In this document: positions 1 through 8,393 of the stretch, one piece after another
How the letters are laid out: each line of letters starts with the position of its first letter
How positions within the stretch are numbered: position 1 is the first letter of the stretch
From: a virus
Strand: one strand, 5' to 3'
DNA length: 37,955 bases
IMG/VR virus record: IMGVR_UViG_3300032288_002421
Span: 1-37,955 of that record
The notes under the pieces: model-generated
What the model saw: the letters and a program-made list of their open reading frames with translations, nothing else
Database searches by the model: none
What the model was told of the DNA's origin: nothing
Made by a program: the position numbers and the translations under genes

Positions 1-198
1 CAGGTCGCCCACGCCGGCCAGCGCATTCTTGAGTTGCGTGTTCTCCGCTTCGGCCTGCAATGCCTGCCGGTACTGGAGGTCGGCCAGGCGGTTGGAGTTC
101 TGCGCATTCTGGATTTGTGCGACCTGTCCGTAACGTGCCAGCGGGTTGTCGAATTGCGGGGCGCGGTAGGCCAGTGCAATGCTAGGATCAATCGCCAT
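1..198 (-). CDS. Ejection protein, N-terminal fragment (second allele of the gene at 36459-37832)
   Basis: Only the first 66 residues are present; the gene runs off the left edge. It starts with MAIDPS and closely matches the N-terminus of the 457-residue protein encoded at 36459-37832, with three conservative changes (I3L, D17E, Y23F relative to that copy). The ATG overlaps the TAA of the upstream gene in TAATG. It is therefore the same locus seen again from another variant, which shows that the window ends overlap. Function by analogy is an internal virion protein ejected with the DNA. The family assignment is an inference from position and composition. Confidence 0.85.
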   Translation of the reverse strand, partial: MAIDPSIALAYRAPQFDNPLARYGQVAQIQNAQNSNRLADLQYRQALQAEAENTQLKNALAGVGDL

Positions 199-325
199 TA
201 GTAGTACCTCCGCTCATTCAGCTTGTCGATGATTTGCTGGTTCGCGTAGTTGTTGTATCCCTGCCCGATGGCCCCGGACAGCGCGTTGGCCCCGCCGATG
301 TAGCCCGAGGCCCGTGCGTTCGCCC
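1..325. repeat. Left copy of diverged terminal direct repeat
   Basis: Bases 1-197 match 37635-37831 with 8 mismatches by eye. A short poorly aligned stretch with a 4-base length difference follows at the gene junction. Bases 237-325 then match 37867-37955 with one mismatch. Mismatches in the coding part are synonymous or conservative, so this looks like two real alleles rather than sequencing error. Confidence 0.93.
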
Positions 326-1781
326 CGCCCATCAGCGCGTTGTTGCTCGCGTTCACGCTGTTGTTGATGTTCGCGCTTGCGTTGCCTGCGTAGTTCTGCC
401 CCGCCGCGCCGATGTTCCCCGCCGCCGTCTGCCCGGTGCCGGAGATCGCCGCCAGCCGGTTGAAGATGTTCGTGCGGTCAGCGTTGTAGCGGTTGTAGGC
501 GTTGCCGAACTCGCCCGTGGCGTAATCCTGGTTGTAGCGGGTCAAGGCTTTCAGGGTCGCGCCGGAGTCGTACATGCCACGCGCCCCCGCCGCCCGGTTA
601 AGGCCCTTCTCGCCCTCGGCGAGCCGGAACTGGTAGCCAGGGTCGGCGTTGAAGTCCTCGAGCCCGAAAGGCTTGTTCAGGCTGCCCATTTGCCCGGTGA
701 GCGAGGACAGGGCGTTGGCACCCGCCGCCCGCCACGGTTCCATGTCGGCGCGGTTCTGCTGGTACATGGAGGCCAGCAACGCGTTGCCCTCCCTGGAGGC
801 CGTCAGCGAGGCTTGGGCGGCATCCCGTGCGGCTCCGGCTTGCGTGTCGGCGGCGTTGCCCGAGGCGTACATGCCCAGCAGGCCACCGATCGACGGGCCG
901 AGGATGCTGCCCAGCAGGGACGGGCCGCTGCCGTTGCCGCCGCCGCCCAAAAGGTTGCCCAGCAGCGAGGTGCCGACGCCCGTGCCGATGCCCTTGAGCA
1001 CATCGCCCGCACCGTAGTTCCAGCCGTTGTAGGAGCCGGTCAGGGGCTGAATGCCGCCAGCATCCGCCGCCGAGGTCATGCCCCAAGGAATCGAATCTGC
1101 GTATTCATCGCCCATGCTGCCTCCAGTACCGCCCGTGAGTTGCGCGGCGCCACCGCCGCCGCTGAATAGATTCCCCATGCCGCCGGTCAGCGCGTTCACG
1201 CCGCCGGACAACAGCGAGCTCCCAACCGCGCCGCCTACGTTCCCGCCGAACAGCGCAGAGTTGGCCCCGCCGAGGATTGCTTTGCTCGCCAGCGAACCCG
1301 TCATCCCGCCGCCAAGGGAACTAGCCAGCCACGGGCCAATCGTGCCGCCAGCAACAATCGAGGCGGCAAGCGGCAGGAACCCGTAGTCCGTCTGCCCGTT
1401 CAGCGCCTGATTTTTCTGCTGGGTCATGGCGATGGACTTCTGCTCTGCTGCCTCCCGCGCCGGGTCGGAGCCGAAGCCCATCACCCGGTTCATCGCGGAA
1501 TCGCCCCAGTTCATCGGGTCGGCCTGTTGCGCCCCCGTGCGCTGCATGTAGTCCTGCAGGCGGTTACCGATGTCTGCATCCGACAGGCCAAGCCCACGCA
1601 GCCGGTCGTGCTGCACCGAGTTCATGCCGAGTTCCTGCCAAAGCGGACGCGGGCCGTCAGGCTCCAGCATCTGCGCATCGCCTAGCTGGATGTCCTGGCC
1701 GTCATCGGTGCGGAACCAGTCGCCCACGTTCAAGCGCGAGCCTGAGACCGTGGTTCCATCAGGAAGCCGGTAAATCGCCAT
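198..1781 (-). CDS. Podophage internal/DNA ejection protein, glycine- and asparagine-rich
   Basis: 527 residues starting MAIYRLPDG. The open frame extends further upstream, but that part overlaps the previous gene; the ATG at 1781 overlaps the upstream TGA as ATGA. The N-terminal third is polar. The middle is rich in Gly/Ala/Ser/Leu with hydrophobic stretches (GGLLGMY type), and the C-terminal half is rich in Asn/Ala/Gly/Tyr around YNRYNADRTN. This layout is usual for the 'DNA transfer protein p32' type of podophage internal protein, which leaves the capsid with the DNA and helps it cross the envelope (P22 gp7/gp16/gp20 role). It is followed by two further ejection-type genes across the window join. 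Assignment rests on composition and position. Confidence 0.7.
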   Translation of the reverse strand: MAIYRLPDGTTVSGSRLNVGDWFRTDDGQDIQLGDAQMLEPDGPRPLWQELGMNSVQHDRLRGLGLSDADIGNRLQDYMQRTGAQQADPMNWGDSAMNRVMGFGSDPAREAAEQKSIAMTQQKNQALNGQTDYGFLPLAASIVAGGTIGPWLASSLGGGMTGSLASKAILGGANSALFGGNVGGAVGSSLLSGGVNALTGGMGNLFSGGGGAAQLTGGTGGSMGDEYADSIPWGMTSAADAGGIQPLTGSYNGWNYGAGDVLKGIGTGVGTSLLGNLLGGGGNGSGPSLLGSILGPSIGGLLGMYASGNAADTQAGAARDAAQASLTASREGNALLASMYQQNRADMEPWRAAGANALSSLTGQMGSLNKPFGLEDFNADPGYQFRLAEGEKGLNRAAGARGMYDSGATLKALTRYNQDYATGEFGNAYNRYNADRTNIFNRLAAISGTGQTAAGNIGAAGQNYAGNASANINNSVNASNNALMGGANARASGYIGGANALSGAIGQGYNNYANQQIIDKLNERRYY

Positions 1782-2395
1782 CAGCCGAACACCTCCACGG
1801 TTGCATTGGTCACGGTCAGGGTGTCGGCAGGGTCTGCCGTGCCCCACTGCGCGGAGGCGTCCAGCGTGAGCTGCGCCGTGGTGTCCACCGTCGCCGTCGC
1901 GGTCATGGCGATGCCCTCGGTGGTGCCGAGGTTGGTGGAGTTGTCGTACCAGAACGAGCCCTGCCCGATCACGGTGCCGGACGCGCCGATGCTGCGGCAC
2001 GTCAGTTCGAACTGGATGCGGAACGCCCGGTTGACCACGGTGCCGACCAGCGCCACCGCCCCGGTGCTGGCAATCGTCGCCCCGCCCACCTTGATGCGGA
2101 TGTTCAGCGTCGGCGTGCCCGTGTCGGTAATCACGCCCATCAGCGTCCAGCGCACGCGCTTGCTAGTGGTGAGCGCGTTGATCGGCAGCGTGAGCGAGCC
2201 CTGCCCCGCGCCGAACAGGCTGGTTTCCGTCACCGTGTTGCCCACGGTCACCGAGGCCGTCTGCGTGAACGTGGACGTGTTCAGGTAACTGGCGCTGACC
2301 ATCTGCAGATACGTAAACCACTGCAGGAAGTCATTGCTCACCCAGCCATCGTCGCCGACGATCTGCGTTCCGGAGGGGAACGGAATCGGCCTCAC
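1781..2395 (-). CDS. Tail or neck-associated beta-rich protein
   Basis: 204 residues from a GTG start overlapping the gp10-like stop (GTGA). The N-terminus MRPIPFPSGTQIV with a following FLQWFTYLQ segment resembles short virion-binding segments of podophage tail appendages. The rest is Thr/Val/Gly/Ala-rich with alternating hydrophobic residues, consistent with a beta-sandwich. It sits between the tail stabilisation protein and the first ejection protein, where P22-like phages carry tail-needle or accessory tail genes. I do not recognise a named family. A minor structural role is inferred from context. Confidence 0.55.
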   Translation of the reverse strand: MRPIPFPSGTQIVGDDGWVSNDFLQWFTYLQMVSASYLNTSTFTQTASVTVGNTVTETSLFGAGQGSLTLPINALTTSKRVRWTLMGVITDTGTPTLNIRIKVGGATIASTGAVALVGTVVNRAFRIQFELTCRSIGASGTVIGQGSFWYDNSTNLGTTEGIAMTATATVDTTAQLTLDASAQWGTADPADTLTVTNATVEVFG

Positions 2396-3816
2396 GACGC
2401 CATCTCCTGCGCCTCAAGGTCAGCCGTCAGGATCACGCGCTTGACCGGATCGGTCACCGCCAGCTTGTAGACGCGATCCCGGGACGCTCCCAGCCGCGAC
2501 CAGAACGTGCGCCACTTGTATCGCCCGATCGCCCCAAGGCTGCGCCAATGCTCGTTGCCGAACGTGTGCCCGCCATCGTCCGACCAGGACAGCATCACCT
2601 GTGGGTTGCTTCCCTGCCCCGTGGACAGCCCGACGCCCGCCTCCATCTCCAGCGTCAGCCGGTGGTGCTGGAACCGCTTGCCGCGGCTCGAGTTGACCTT
2701 GACACGCACCTCGGAGCGCAGCGTCTCGCCGTTCTCGCTGTAGACGCCCAGTTCCATGCTGTAGAGCTTGCCGCTGGCGTAGTCGCCGAGGATGTGCTTG
2801 CCGGCGAAATACGAGTAGTTGTCCCCGCGATGCCGGCCCACGCCCAGCGCGTTGCTGGACCGTTCATGCCACTCCTGCGTGGCCGCGTCGTACACCCACG
2901 TGGCGTTACCGGTGGGAAACGTCAGCACGTAGAAGTAATGGCCCTCCTGCACGTAGGAGTACGCGATGGCGTCCGAGGTGGTCGAGTACGTGGACCACTC
3001 ATATTCCACGGCGTGGGTGCTGATGCGCTGGACGTTGTAGCCGTTGTTGATCACGACCTGCGGGCCACCGCCCAGCGGCGGGTTCGCCAGCCACGCGATG
3101 CGGTTGTCCAGCTTGGCAACGGAACGCGCCGCCGCCAGCCCCCACTCGATGTTCGCCCCGGCCACCGGCTGAAACGGGAAGTCCGGCGCACCGATGTTGA
3201 ACCAGATCTCGACCGTGTTTTCGCCCAGCAGCCACACCTGGCCGTTGTCGCTGAAGATGTTCACCAGGTTGTCCGGCAGCGCCTCGGCGGTGGCGAAATC
3301 CAGCGGGTCCCACGACGTGCCGTCGTACTGCGCCGAGATGTACCACCTGGCGCTGTTGTTCTTCGGCGCGGCGAAATAGCCGTTTGCGAACACCACGTAC
3401 TTGGCCCCGAACGTGTTGAACGGGGCCCCTAGCGCCGCCGACAGCGTCGTGGTGGCGATGGTGTAGACGTACCCATTGGTGCCGTCCACCACCATGACCT
3501 GCGTGCCATTGGTCGCCATGGACACGTACCCGCTGGTGGTGCCGATGGTTCCACGTGCCGTCGCCACTCCCGCGCTGTTGACCTCGTAGAACGTGCCCGC
3601 CGTCACCACGTACAGCAGGTCGCCCACGCGCAACTGGCCGCGCACCGGGTTGACGCCGAGGTTGGCGAACAGGGTCAGGCCGGGAGTGCATAGCATCTGG
3701 ACGGACGCGGGCATGCCGGGGCGCTGCACCACCTCGGGGTACAAGTTGACCCGGCGCAGCGGAACCGAGTTCACGCTGCGTCCAGGGCCTGCGCCGCCGA
3801 GGAAGGGAATGATCAC
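2392..3816 (-). CDS. Packaged-DNA stabilisation protein, P22 gp10-like
   Basis: 474 residues, close to P22 gp10 (472). The open frame continues upstream without a convincing start. The GTG at 3816 overlaps the TGA of the gp4-like gene as GTGA and gives a protein starting VIIPFLGGAGPGRS. The early segment NLYPEVVQ, repeated beta-strand-like blocks and conserved Trp/Tyr positions (for example WDPLDFATAE) fit the gp10 'tail hub' family. In P22, gp10 binds below gp4 and closes the channel after packaging. The order gp4-like then gp10-like supports the call. Confidence 0.85.
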   Translation of the reverse strand: MIIPFLGGAGPGRSVNSVPLRRVNLYPEVVQRPGMPASVQMLCTPGLTLFANLGVNPVRGQLRVGDLLYVVTAGTFYEVNSAGVATARGTIGTTSGYVSMATNGTQVMVVDGTNGYVYTIATTTLSAALGAPFNTFGAKYVVFANGYFAAPKNNSARWYISAQYDGTSWDPLDFATAEALPDNLVNIFSDNGQVWLLGENTVEIWFNIGAPDFPFQPVAGANIEWGLAAARSVAKLDNRIAWLANPPLGGGPQVVINNGYNVQRISTHAVEYEWSTYSTTSDAIAYSYVQEGHYFYVLTFPTGNATWVYDAATQEWHERSSNALGVGRHRGDNYSYFAGKHILGDYASGKLYSMELGVYSENGETLRSEVRVKVNSSRGKRFQHHRLTLEMEAGVGLSTGQGSNPQVMLSWSDDGGHTFGNEHWRSLGAIGRYKWRTFWSRLGASRDRVYKLAVTDPVKRVILTADLEAQEMAS

Positions 3817-4526
3817 GACGGCTGGTTGGTGTAGATGTTGAACCGGCCCCGCGTGGCGACAATCGGGTACGGCATCGCCATCAGGTCGCCGGGGTTGTTG
3901 ATGCGCTTGATGTTGCGCAGCGACTTGGCCGCGATCTTGGCGACGGTCGGCGGGGGCTCCTTGCCGAACTCCTGCGCGATCTCCACCGCCAGGTTGTACT
4001 TGAAGCACCGCAGATACCCAGGCGGGAAGGCCAGCGTGGTGGCAAGGCTGGTCGCCTGCGCCAGCGGGCTCGGGCTGACCACGTTGAACTCCAGCGCCTT
4101 GGTGGGCACCGGATACCAGTAGAACGTGATGTCCGGATTCGCCATCTCCACAAACATCACCTGCGGGTAGGTCGAGGTGACGGTCTTGAGCGCGATGCCG
4201 TTGTACTGGTCCTTGTTCACGATCATCAGCGGGTAGGACACGCCGGTGTCGGTGTCGCGGAAGTACGTGGACGGGTCGATCATGATCGGGCGCGTGGCGA
4301 CAAAGTCCCCGCTCGGGCCCATGGTCCGCGTGCGCGTGCTCGCCGGCCACGTGAACGTGTCGGTGCGCAGGTAGTAGATCGCCAGCCGTTCGGTAGACCA
4401 CGAGTCCAGCATCTGGTTGAACGCCGCCAGGCAGTCGGCGGACGTTTCGGGGGACGGCGTTTCGCCCTCGGCCAGTTCCCCGATCAGGCGCAGCGCGGCG
4501 TTGATCTGGTCATCAACCGTTGCCAT
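3813..4526 (-). CDS. Head-tail connector / tail accessory factor, P22 gp4-like
   Basis: 237 residues starting MATVDDQINAALRLIGELA. The helical N-terminus, the segment CLAAFNQMLDSWSTERL and the following TFTWPAST..G...ATRP pattern are typical of the gp4/p27 tail accessory factor family in P22-like phages. Such proteins bind the portal ring after packaging. The protein is longer than P22 gp4 (166), as usual in distant relatives. It overlaps the downstream gp10-like gene by 4 nt and the upstream 73-residue gene by 14 nt, so these are probably translationally coupled. Confidence 0.82.
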   Translation of the reverse strand: MATVDDQINAALRLIGELAEGETPSPETSADCLAAFNQMLDSWSTERLAIYYLRTDTFTWPASTRTRTMGPSGDFVATRPIMIDPSTYFRDTDTGVSYPLMIVNKDQYNGIALKTVTSTYPQVMFVEMANPDITFYWYPVPTKALEFNVVSPSPLAQATSLATTLAFPPGYLRCFKYNLAVEIAQEFGKEPPPTVAKIAAKSLRNIKRINNPGDLMAMPYPIVATRGRFNIYTNQPS

Positions 4527-4734
4527 TGCTGACCTTCTTGAGCGTCAGCTTCGGACGCTCGGCAGCCGGTTGCGGAGCATCGGGCACGGTGACCGGCGGC
4601 AGCGCGGGGGCGGCGGGCGTCAGCAGGGCGCCGACGTTCTCCCGCACCCAGCCGTTCGCCTCGTCGGCAATCGCTTCGTTCTCGGCAATCGCCACTTTGG
4701 TGCCGTGGACCGGGTGGCGCATGTAGATGACCAT
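4513..4734 (-). CDS. Small virion-region protein of unknown function
   Basis: 73 residues starting MVIYMRHPVHGTKVAI. The start is chosen because AAGGAG lies just upstream and the longer frame reads through the previous gene. The N-terminal half (basic, then EAIADEANGW) may form a small fold; the C-terminal half is Pro/Ala-rich and ends in Lys-rich TLKKVSNGNG. Similar short proteins with a 'V-Y-H/P-xHG-K-A' beginning occur between coat and connector genes in podophages. No function is known to me. Confidence 0.6.
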   Translation of the reverse strand: MVIYMRHPVHGTKVAIAENEAIADEANGWVRENVGALLTPAAPALPPVTVPDAPQPAAERPKLTLKKVSNGNG

Positions 4735-4745
4735 GTGAGGCTCCT

Positions 4746-5552
4746 TCAGGCTGCGACTTGGTAGGGGACGTGCGCGTCCGGGTCGAGCTGGTCGCGCAGT
4801 TCCTTGGAATAGGCGACCACTTCCCACGTATCGGGGTGCTCGAGCATGGCCCGCAGCAGGCCGCCGGAACGCTCCGACAGCCCCTCCGAGTAATCCCGGA
4901 TGACGTTGGCGAGGTACTGCGTGGTCAGGTACAGGTCGGGCGTGGTGACGTAGTCACGGCCGCCGGCATGGATCACCAGTTGCCGCGGGCGGTCCTCGGC
5001 GCGGTAGGCGTGGGTCTTGTTCTGCGTGAACGAGCCCTCGCAGCCGAAGAACACCACCTTCTTGTAGCCGAGCCATGCGGCCGGCAGGAACGTCCGCGTG
5101 ACGCTGGACGGTCCGCCAATGTTCAGTTCACCGACGTACTCGTCGGCTTGGTGCGTGTGGAACATGCGGATTGCCGCGCCCTGCTCCTTCAGCACCCGGA
5201 ACAGCGACGGGTCGCAGGACGAGCCGAGGATGGCGCTGCGTACCCCATGGGTGAAGTCGGGGCCAGCCAGCACGGGATCCGGGTCCACGGTGAACAGCGA
5301 CACCGGGGCGGTGGTCAGGGGCGTCAAGAACGGCGCCGACTGGTTCACCGCCCAGATGTCACCGGGCCAGTCGCGGAGGTCCGCGAGGTGTTCATGCACC
5401 GAGGGACCGCCACCCACCACCGCCAGCGGGCGGTCGTGGGGTTCGGTTTGTTCGAGGCTCTCGTACCCGCCTGCCATGTTGGTATTGGCGTTGGCGATGT
5501 ACTGCGCCTCGGGGACCAGCCCCTTGGTGTGGAACTCCACGCGGACGCCCAT
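4746..5552 (-). CDS. MptE/DUF115-like protein (Rossmann-type, possible transferase)
   Basis: 268 residues. Residues 43-55 carry the motif AVVGGGPSV followed by a short helix, the signature glycine loop of the MptE-like / MAF_flag10 (DUF115) superfamily. Further segments (IWAVNQSAP, VSLFTVDPD, KKVVFFGCEGS) fit alternating strands of a Rossmann fold. Cellular members are linked to pterin pyrophosphokinase or sialic/pseudaminic acid transfer; phage members are uncharacterised. It sits inside the head operon, 12 nt upstream of the 73-residue gene and 2 nt after its upstream neighbour. A role in modifying a virion protein or host surface is only a guess. Confidence 0.7.
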   Translation of the reverse strand: MGVRVEFHTKGLVPEAQYIANANTNMAGGYESLEQTEPHDRPLAVVGGGPSVHEHLADLRDWPGDIWAVNQSAPFLTPLTTAPVSLFTVDPDPVLAGPDFTHGVRSAILGSSCDPSLFRVLKEQGAAIRMFHTHQADEYVGELNIGGPSSVTRTFLPAAWLGYKKVVFFGCEGSFTQNKTHAYRAEDRPRQLVIHAGGRDYVTTPDLYLTTQYLANVIRDYSEGLSERSGGLLRAMLEHPDTWEVVAYSKELRDQLDPDAHVPYQVAA

Positions 5553-5553
5553 G

Positions 5554-5862
5554 TCAGGCCGTGCCCTTCCAGAGGCCCAGCGTCTTCAGGCAGGACTGGA
5601 TGGCCTGCACCGCCGCGATGATGCTGATCACGTCGGCGGAGGTCGCGAAACCGTAGCCGGAGGAGATCGTCACCCACGTGGTGGTGATGGTGGTCTGCGT
5701 TGCGCCGGACGGACGCGAGGCAGCGGTGGCACCGAAGAACGTCAGGGTGCCGGTGGCGGAGGGCTGGATGGCGACGGGCTGGCCGGACCGGCCCACGTTC
5801 AGGGTTTCGTTGGTGTTGCCGTCGCCCAGTTGCTCGCCGTCTCCGATGGTGGGGAGTGCCAT
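5554..5862 (-). CDS. Small structural protein, possible capsid decoration or head fibre
   Basis: 102 residues with AGGAG about 9 nt upstream of ATG. It starts MALPTIGDGEQLGDGN, followed by a Thr/Ser-rich beta-like middle and a helical C-terminus (ADVISIIAAVQAIQSCLKTLG). This arrangement resembles small head-fibre or decoration proteins often encoded after the coat gene. No close family recognised; role inferred from position between coat and connector genes. Confidence 0.6.
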   Translation of the reverse strand: MALPTIGDGEQLGDGNTNETLNVGRSGQPVAIQPSATGTLTFFGATAASRPSGATQTTITTTWVTISSGYGFATSADVISIIAAVQAIQSCLKTLGLWKGTA

Positions 5863-5879
5863 GGTGTGTTGCTCCTATG

Positions 5880-6197
5880 TCAGATGTTCGCGTCGGTGAC
5901 CGTCCGGTCCTTGCGCAGCAAGTGGACCAGGTAGGTTTCCGAAGCAGTGGGGGTGATGGAGGTCGCCGTGAGGTTCCCGAACGCGATGCCCAGCGTGTTG
6001 GCAGCCGTCACCCTGACGTTCGTGATCGCCAAGCCCGCCTGGTTGGTGGGCTTGTTGATGTAAACGTAGTCGCCGGCCTGAAGGCCGTTGACGGTGAAGG
6101 TCTGCTCCGCGCTGGTGTTCGGGGCCACGGCGGCAGGGCTGAGCGTGACGCTCAGCACTCCCTCTTTGACGCAGTTGCCGAGGTAGACGCCGCTCAT
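5880..6197 (-). CDS. Small structural protein, possible decoration protein
   Basis: 105 residues immediately after the coat gene (4-nt gap). The sequence is Thr/Ala/Val-rich with alternating hydrophobics and a C-terminal ETYLVHLLRKDR segment, consistent with a small beta-sandwich. The position directly downstream of coat is typical of capsid decoration or stabilisation proteins. The Shine-Dalgarno is weak, so coupling to coat translation is likely. No family name can be given with confidence. Confidence 0.6.
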   Translation of the reverse strand: MSGVYLGNCVKEGVLSVTLSPAAVAPNTSAEQTFTVNGLQAGDYVYINKPTNQAGLAITNVRVTAANTLGIAFGNLTATSITPTASETYLVHLLRKDRTVTDANI

Positions 6198-6201
6198 GGC
6201 G

Positions 6202-7404
6202 TTAACCCCACAGCCTGCAGGCCATCGGAGCCCGGATCACCGAGTACCCGTACAGCACATCGATACGACACGGCATGCGGTCGTTGTTGATGTCGTACTG
6301 GCGCACGATGCGCAGGCTGATCCCGTTGTGGACCTGACGGCTGGCCATGTCCACGCCCCGCGGCATCAGCAGGTCCGCCGTGGCGAACGTGATGGCATCG
6401 CGGTGGTAGATCAGGTTCTGCGGGTAGGAAGTCGCAGCCGATCCCAGCATTGTCACCGTCTTGCCGGACTGCGGGAACGAATCCACCGTCGCCAAGGCCG
6501 AGGCCGAGGTGTAGATGGGCGGCGACACCGTGAGCGTGGCGGTCGAGGACCCCGTCACCGCCGCGGTCACCACGAACTGCTGCAGGCTGCCGGTGGACAG
6601 GCGCGTTTGCGGGTTCACCGCGTAGCAGTCGGCGATCGTGAACACGTCACCCACCGCCCAGGTCTTGGACGAGCCGGTGAACGAGATGCCCACCGAGGTA
6701 GTGCCCTGCGTGGACAGCGTGGAGGTCACCGTGATGGTGGTGCCCCAGTCGCCCGTGGTGTGGTTCACGATCGACTGCGACATGTTGACCTCGTCGTAGC
6801 CCAGCACGCCCTCGCCCATCATGCCGCTCTTGAACTGGCGGGAGATGGTGCCGGTGGGGTTGAAGAAGCCCTTCATCCCCTCGACCAGTTGCGCGTTCGC
6901 CGCCGGGTTGACGGTGGCGTAGCGCGGGTTCTGGCCGGCGGCCATCTCGTTCAGCTTCTGCTGGCCCTGCAGCAGCACCAGCGACGTGGACGGCGTGGTG
7001 CCGGGGGTGCCTACCGACGCGTAGATGCTCTTGTACGCGTTGGCGACATCGGCATCCACCGAGGCCGCGAGCTGCGACACGCGGGGCTTGAGCACGCGCT
7101 CGGCGAAATCGTCCAGGCTCATCGTCATCTCGGCGGTGGTGAAGTTCACGCCGATGTGCTTCTGGCTGGCGACCGTCAGGCTGGTGTACTGCTCGTTGTC
7201 ATCCTGCACCTGAAGGGCGGCACCGTCGGTCACCAGTGCGCGGTCCGGCAGGCGGATGCGCAGCGTGGAGCCGATCTTCGCGCCCTCGACGGCGTACGAA
7301 TCGTCATACTGGCGGTTGACGTTGCGGGTGATCACCAGGTTGTTCTCGAGGATCTCGAGCGCCTTGGCGGTGATCATGTCGATGGTAAGCAGTGAGTTGC
7401 TCAC
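6202..7404 (-). CDS. Major capsid (coat) protein, P22 gp5-like
   Basis: 400 residues (P22 coat is 430). GTG start with AAGGAG 9 nt upstream. The N-terminus with DMITAKALEILENNLVI, then VNRQYDDSYA..G..IGSTLRIRLP, is characteristic of the P22 coat family, an HK97-fold shell protein. A Thr/Ser/Val-rich stretch around residues 225-310 (VTSTLSTQGTTSVGI, VGDVFTIADCYAVN) corresponds to the inserted I-domain. The C-terminal block GISLRIVRQYDINNDRMPCRIDVL is another family hallmark. Its neighbours are the scaffold upstream and small decoration-type genes downstream. Confidence 0.92.
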   Translation of the reverse strand: MSNSLLTIDMITAKALEILENNLVITRNVNRQYDDSYAVEGAKIGSTLRIRLPDRALVTDGAALQVQDDNEQYTSLTVASQKHIGVNFTTAEMTMSLDDFAERVLKPRVSQLAASVDADVANAYKSIYASVGTPGTTPSTSLVLLQGQQKLNEMAAGQNPRYATVNPAANAQLVEGMKGFFNPTGTISRQFKSGMMGEGVLGYDEVNMSQSIVNHTTGDWGTTITVTSTLSTQGTTSVGISFTGSSKTWAVGDVFTIADCYAVNPQTRLSTGSLQQFVVTAAVTGSSTATLTVSPPIYTSASALATVDSFPQSGKTVTMLGSAATSYPQNLIYHRDAITFATADLLMPRGVDMASRQVHNGISLRIVRQYDINNDRMPCRIDVLYGYSVIRAPMACRLWG

Positions 7405-7449
7405 GGTTCATTTCTCCTTCGGCCTGCCTCACGGCAGTCCATTGATTGG

Positions 7450-8307
7450 CTATTGACGAGCCCCGGCCATGCGCATCTGGCGCTCACGCTCCGCCTTGAT
7501 CCATGCGGAAGTGCCGAGGCGCTCCAGCGATTTCGGATCGGTGGTGTCGATTGCGTTCGATGCGCTGCCACGCTTGATCGGTTCGATCGGCGGCGGCGCG
7601 GAGGATTTGGGTTTGGTCGGCGTGGCGACTTTCGTCTCCAGCTTCCCGATCTCTTTCACGGCGGCAATCGGCGGCAACTTCGCGATGCGATCGGCCTCCT
7701 CCGGGTTGTTGCCCAGGTAGTACGCCACCTGCGGGCCCAACTCGGAGTGCAGAATGGCCTGTGCCATCACGTCGGAGATGCGCAGGTTCGGGTTGTTCAC
7801 CTTCTCCTGGTAGTCCTCGACGCTTGCCACGAACTTGGCCTCGCGCTCCTTGTGCGCCTGCGCGACGGACATCTGCTCCGTCTGCTGGCGGTGGAACGCC
7901 TCCTGCTGGTAACGCTGCCGCTCCCGTTCCACGAACCGCTGGTCGGCCTTCCAGTCTGCGAGGGCCTCTATGTACGATTCGTAGTCCTGAAACGACTCAC
8001 GCTGCGGCCTGGCATCGGGTTGCGGCTGCGCCTGCTCTTGCGCCGGCCTTTGGGTCTGCTGCGATCGCAGGGCGATCTGTCGCAGTTCCTCGGCTTCGCG
8101 CTCAAACTTGCGCTGCTCACGCGCCAATCGCTTCTGGAGCGCCTTTTCCAGTTCGGCCTTGTGTTCGGCCTCCGTGTAAATGCGTTCCTCCGGCTGTGAT
8201 GCATCCTGACCCTCCGGGGAGGCCGTCTCCACGGGGTTCGCCGCGTCTTGCAACGCGTTCACGGCAGGTTCCGGTGCCGCACCGGGTGCTACGGGCTCAT
8301 CAGCCAT
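7450..8307 (-). CDS. Scaffolding protein
   Basis: 285 residues (P22 scaffold 303). The composition is highly charged and Gln/Glu/Arg/Ala-rich, with a long predicted coiled-coil or helix from about residue 45 to 170 (AEHKAELEKALQKRLAREQ, QQTEQMSVAQAHKEREAKF). The acidic Pro-rich N-terminus and basic C-terminal end (WIKAERERQMRMAGARQ) match scaffolds that bind coat through a basic C-terminal helix. It lies directly upstream of coat. P22-type scaffold directs procapsid assembly and exits before maturation. Confidence 0.85.
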   Translation of the reverse strand: MADEPVAPGAAPEPAVNALQDAANPVETASPEGQDASQPEERIYTEAEHKAELEKALQKRLAREQRKFEREAEELRQIALRSQQTQRPAQEQAQPQPDARPQRESFQDYESYIEALADWKADQRFVERERQRYQQEAFHRQQTEQMSVAQAHKEREAKFVASVEDYQEKVNNPNLRISDVMAQAILHSELGPQVAYYLGNNPEEADRIAKLPPIAAVKEIGKLETKVATPTKPKSSAPPPIEPIKRGSASNAIDTTDPKSLERLGTSAWIKAERERQMRMAGARQ

Positions 8308-8393
8308 TTGTACTGCTCCGTCTAGTGGGAGTGCCGACGCTTCTCAGCGTTGGCAGCCAGGGAAACCGTCCCTGTGCGGTGTCTTGCGTGGTT

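Noticed and set aside
1782-2000. N-terminal extension of the glycine-rich ejection protein
   Set aside because: The extension overlaps the preceding gene and is His/Arg-rich shadow. The ATGA overlap at 1781 marks the real start.
3817-4401. Upstream extension of the gp10-like frame (first 195 codons)
   Set aside because: It runs through the gp4-like gene in another frame and reads as His/Arg/Gly-rich noise. The GTG at 3816 gives the expected gp10 length.
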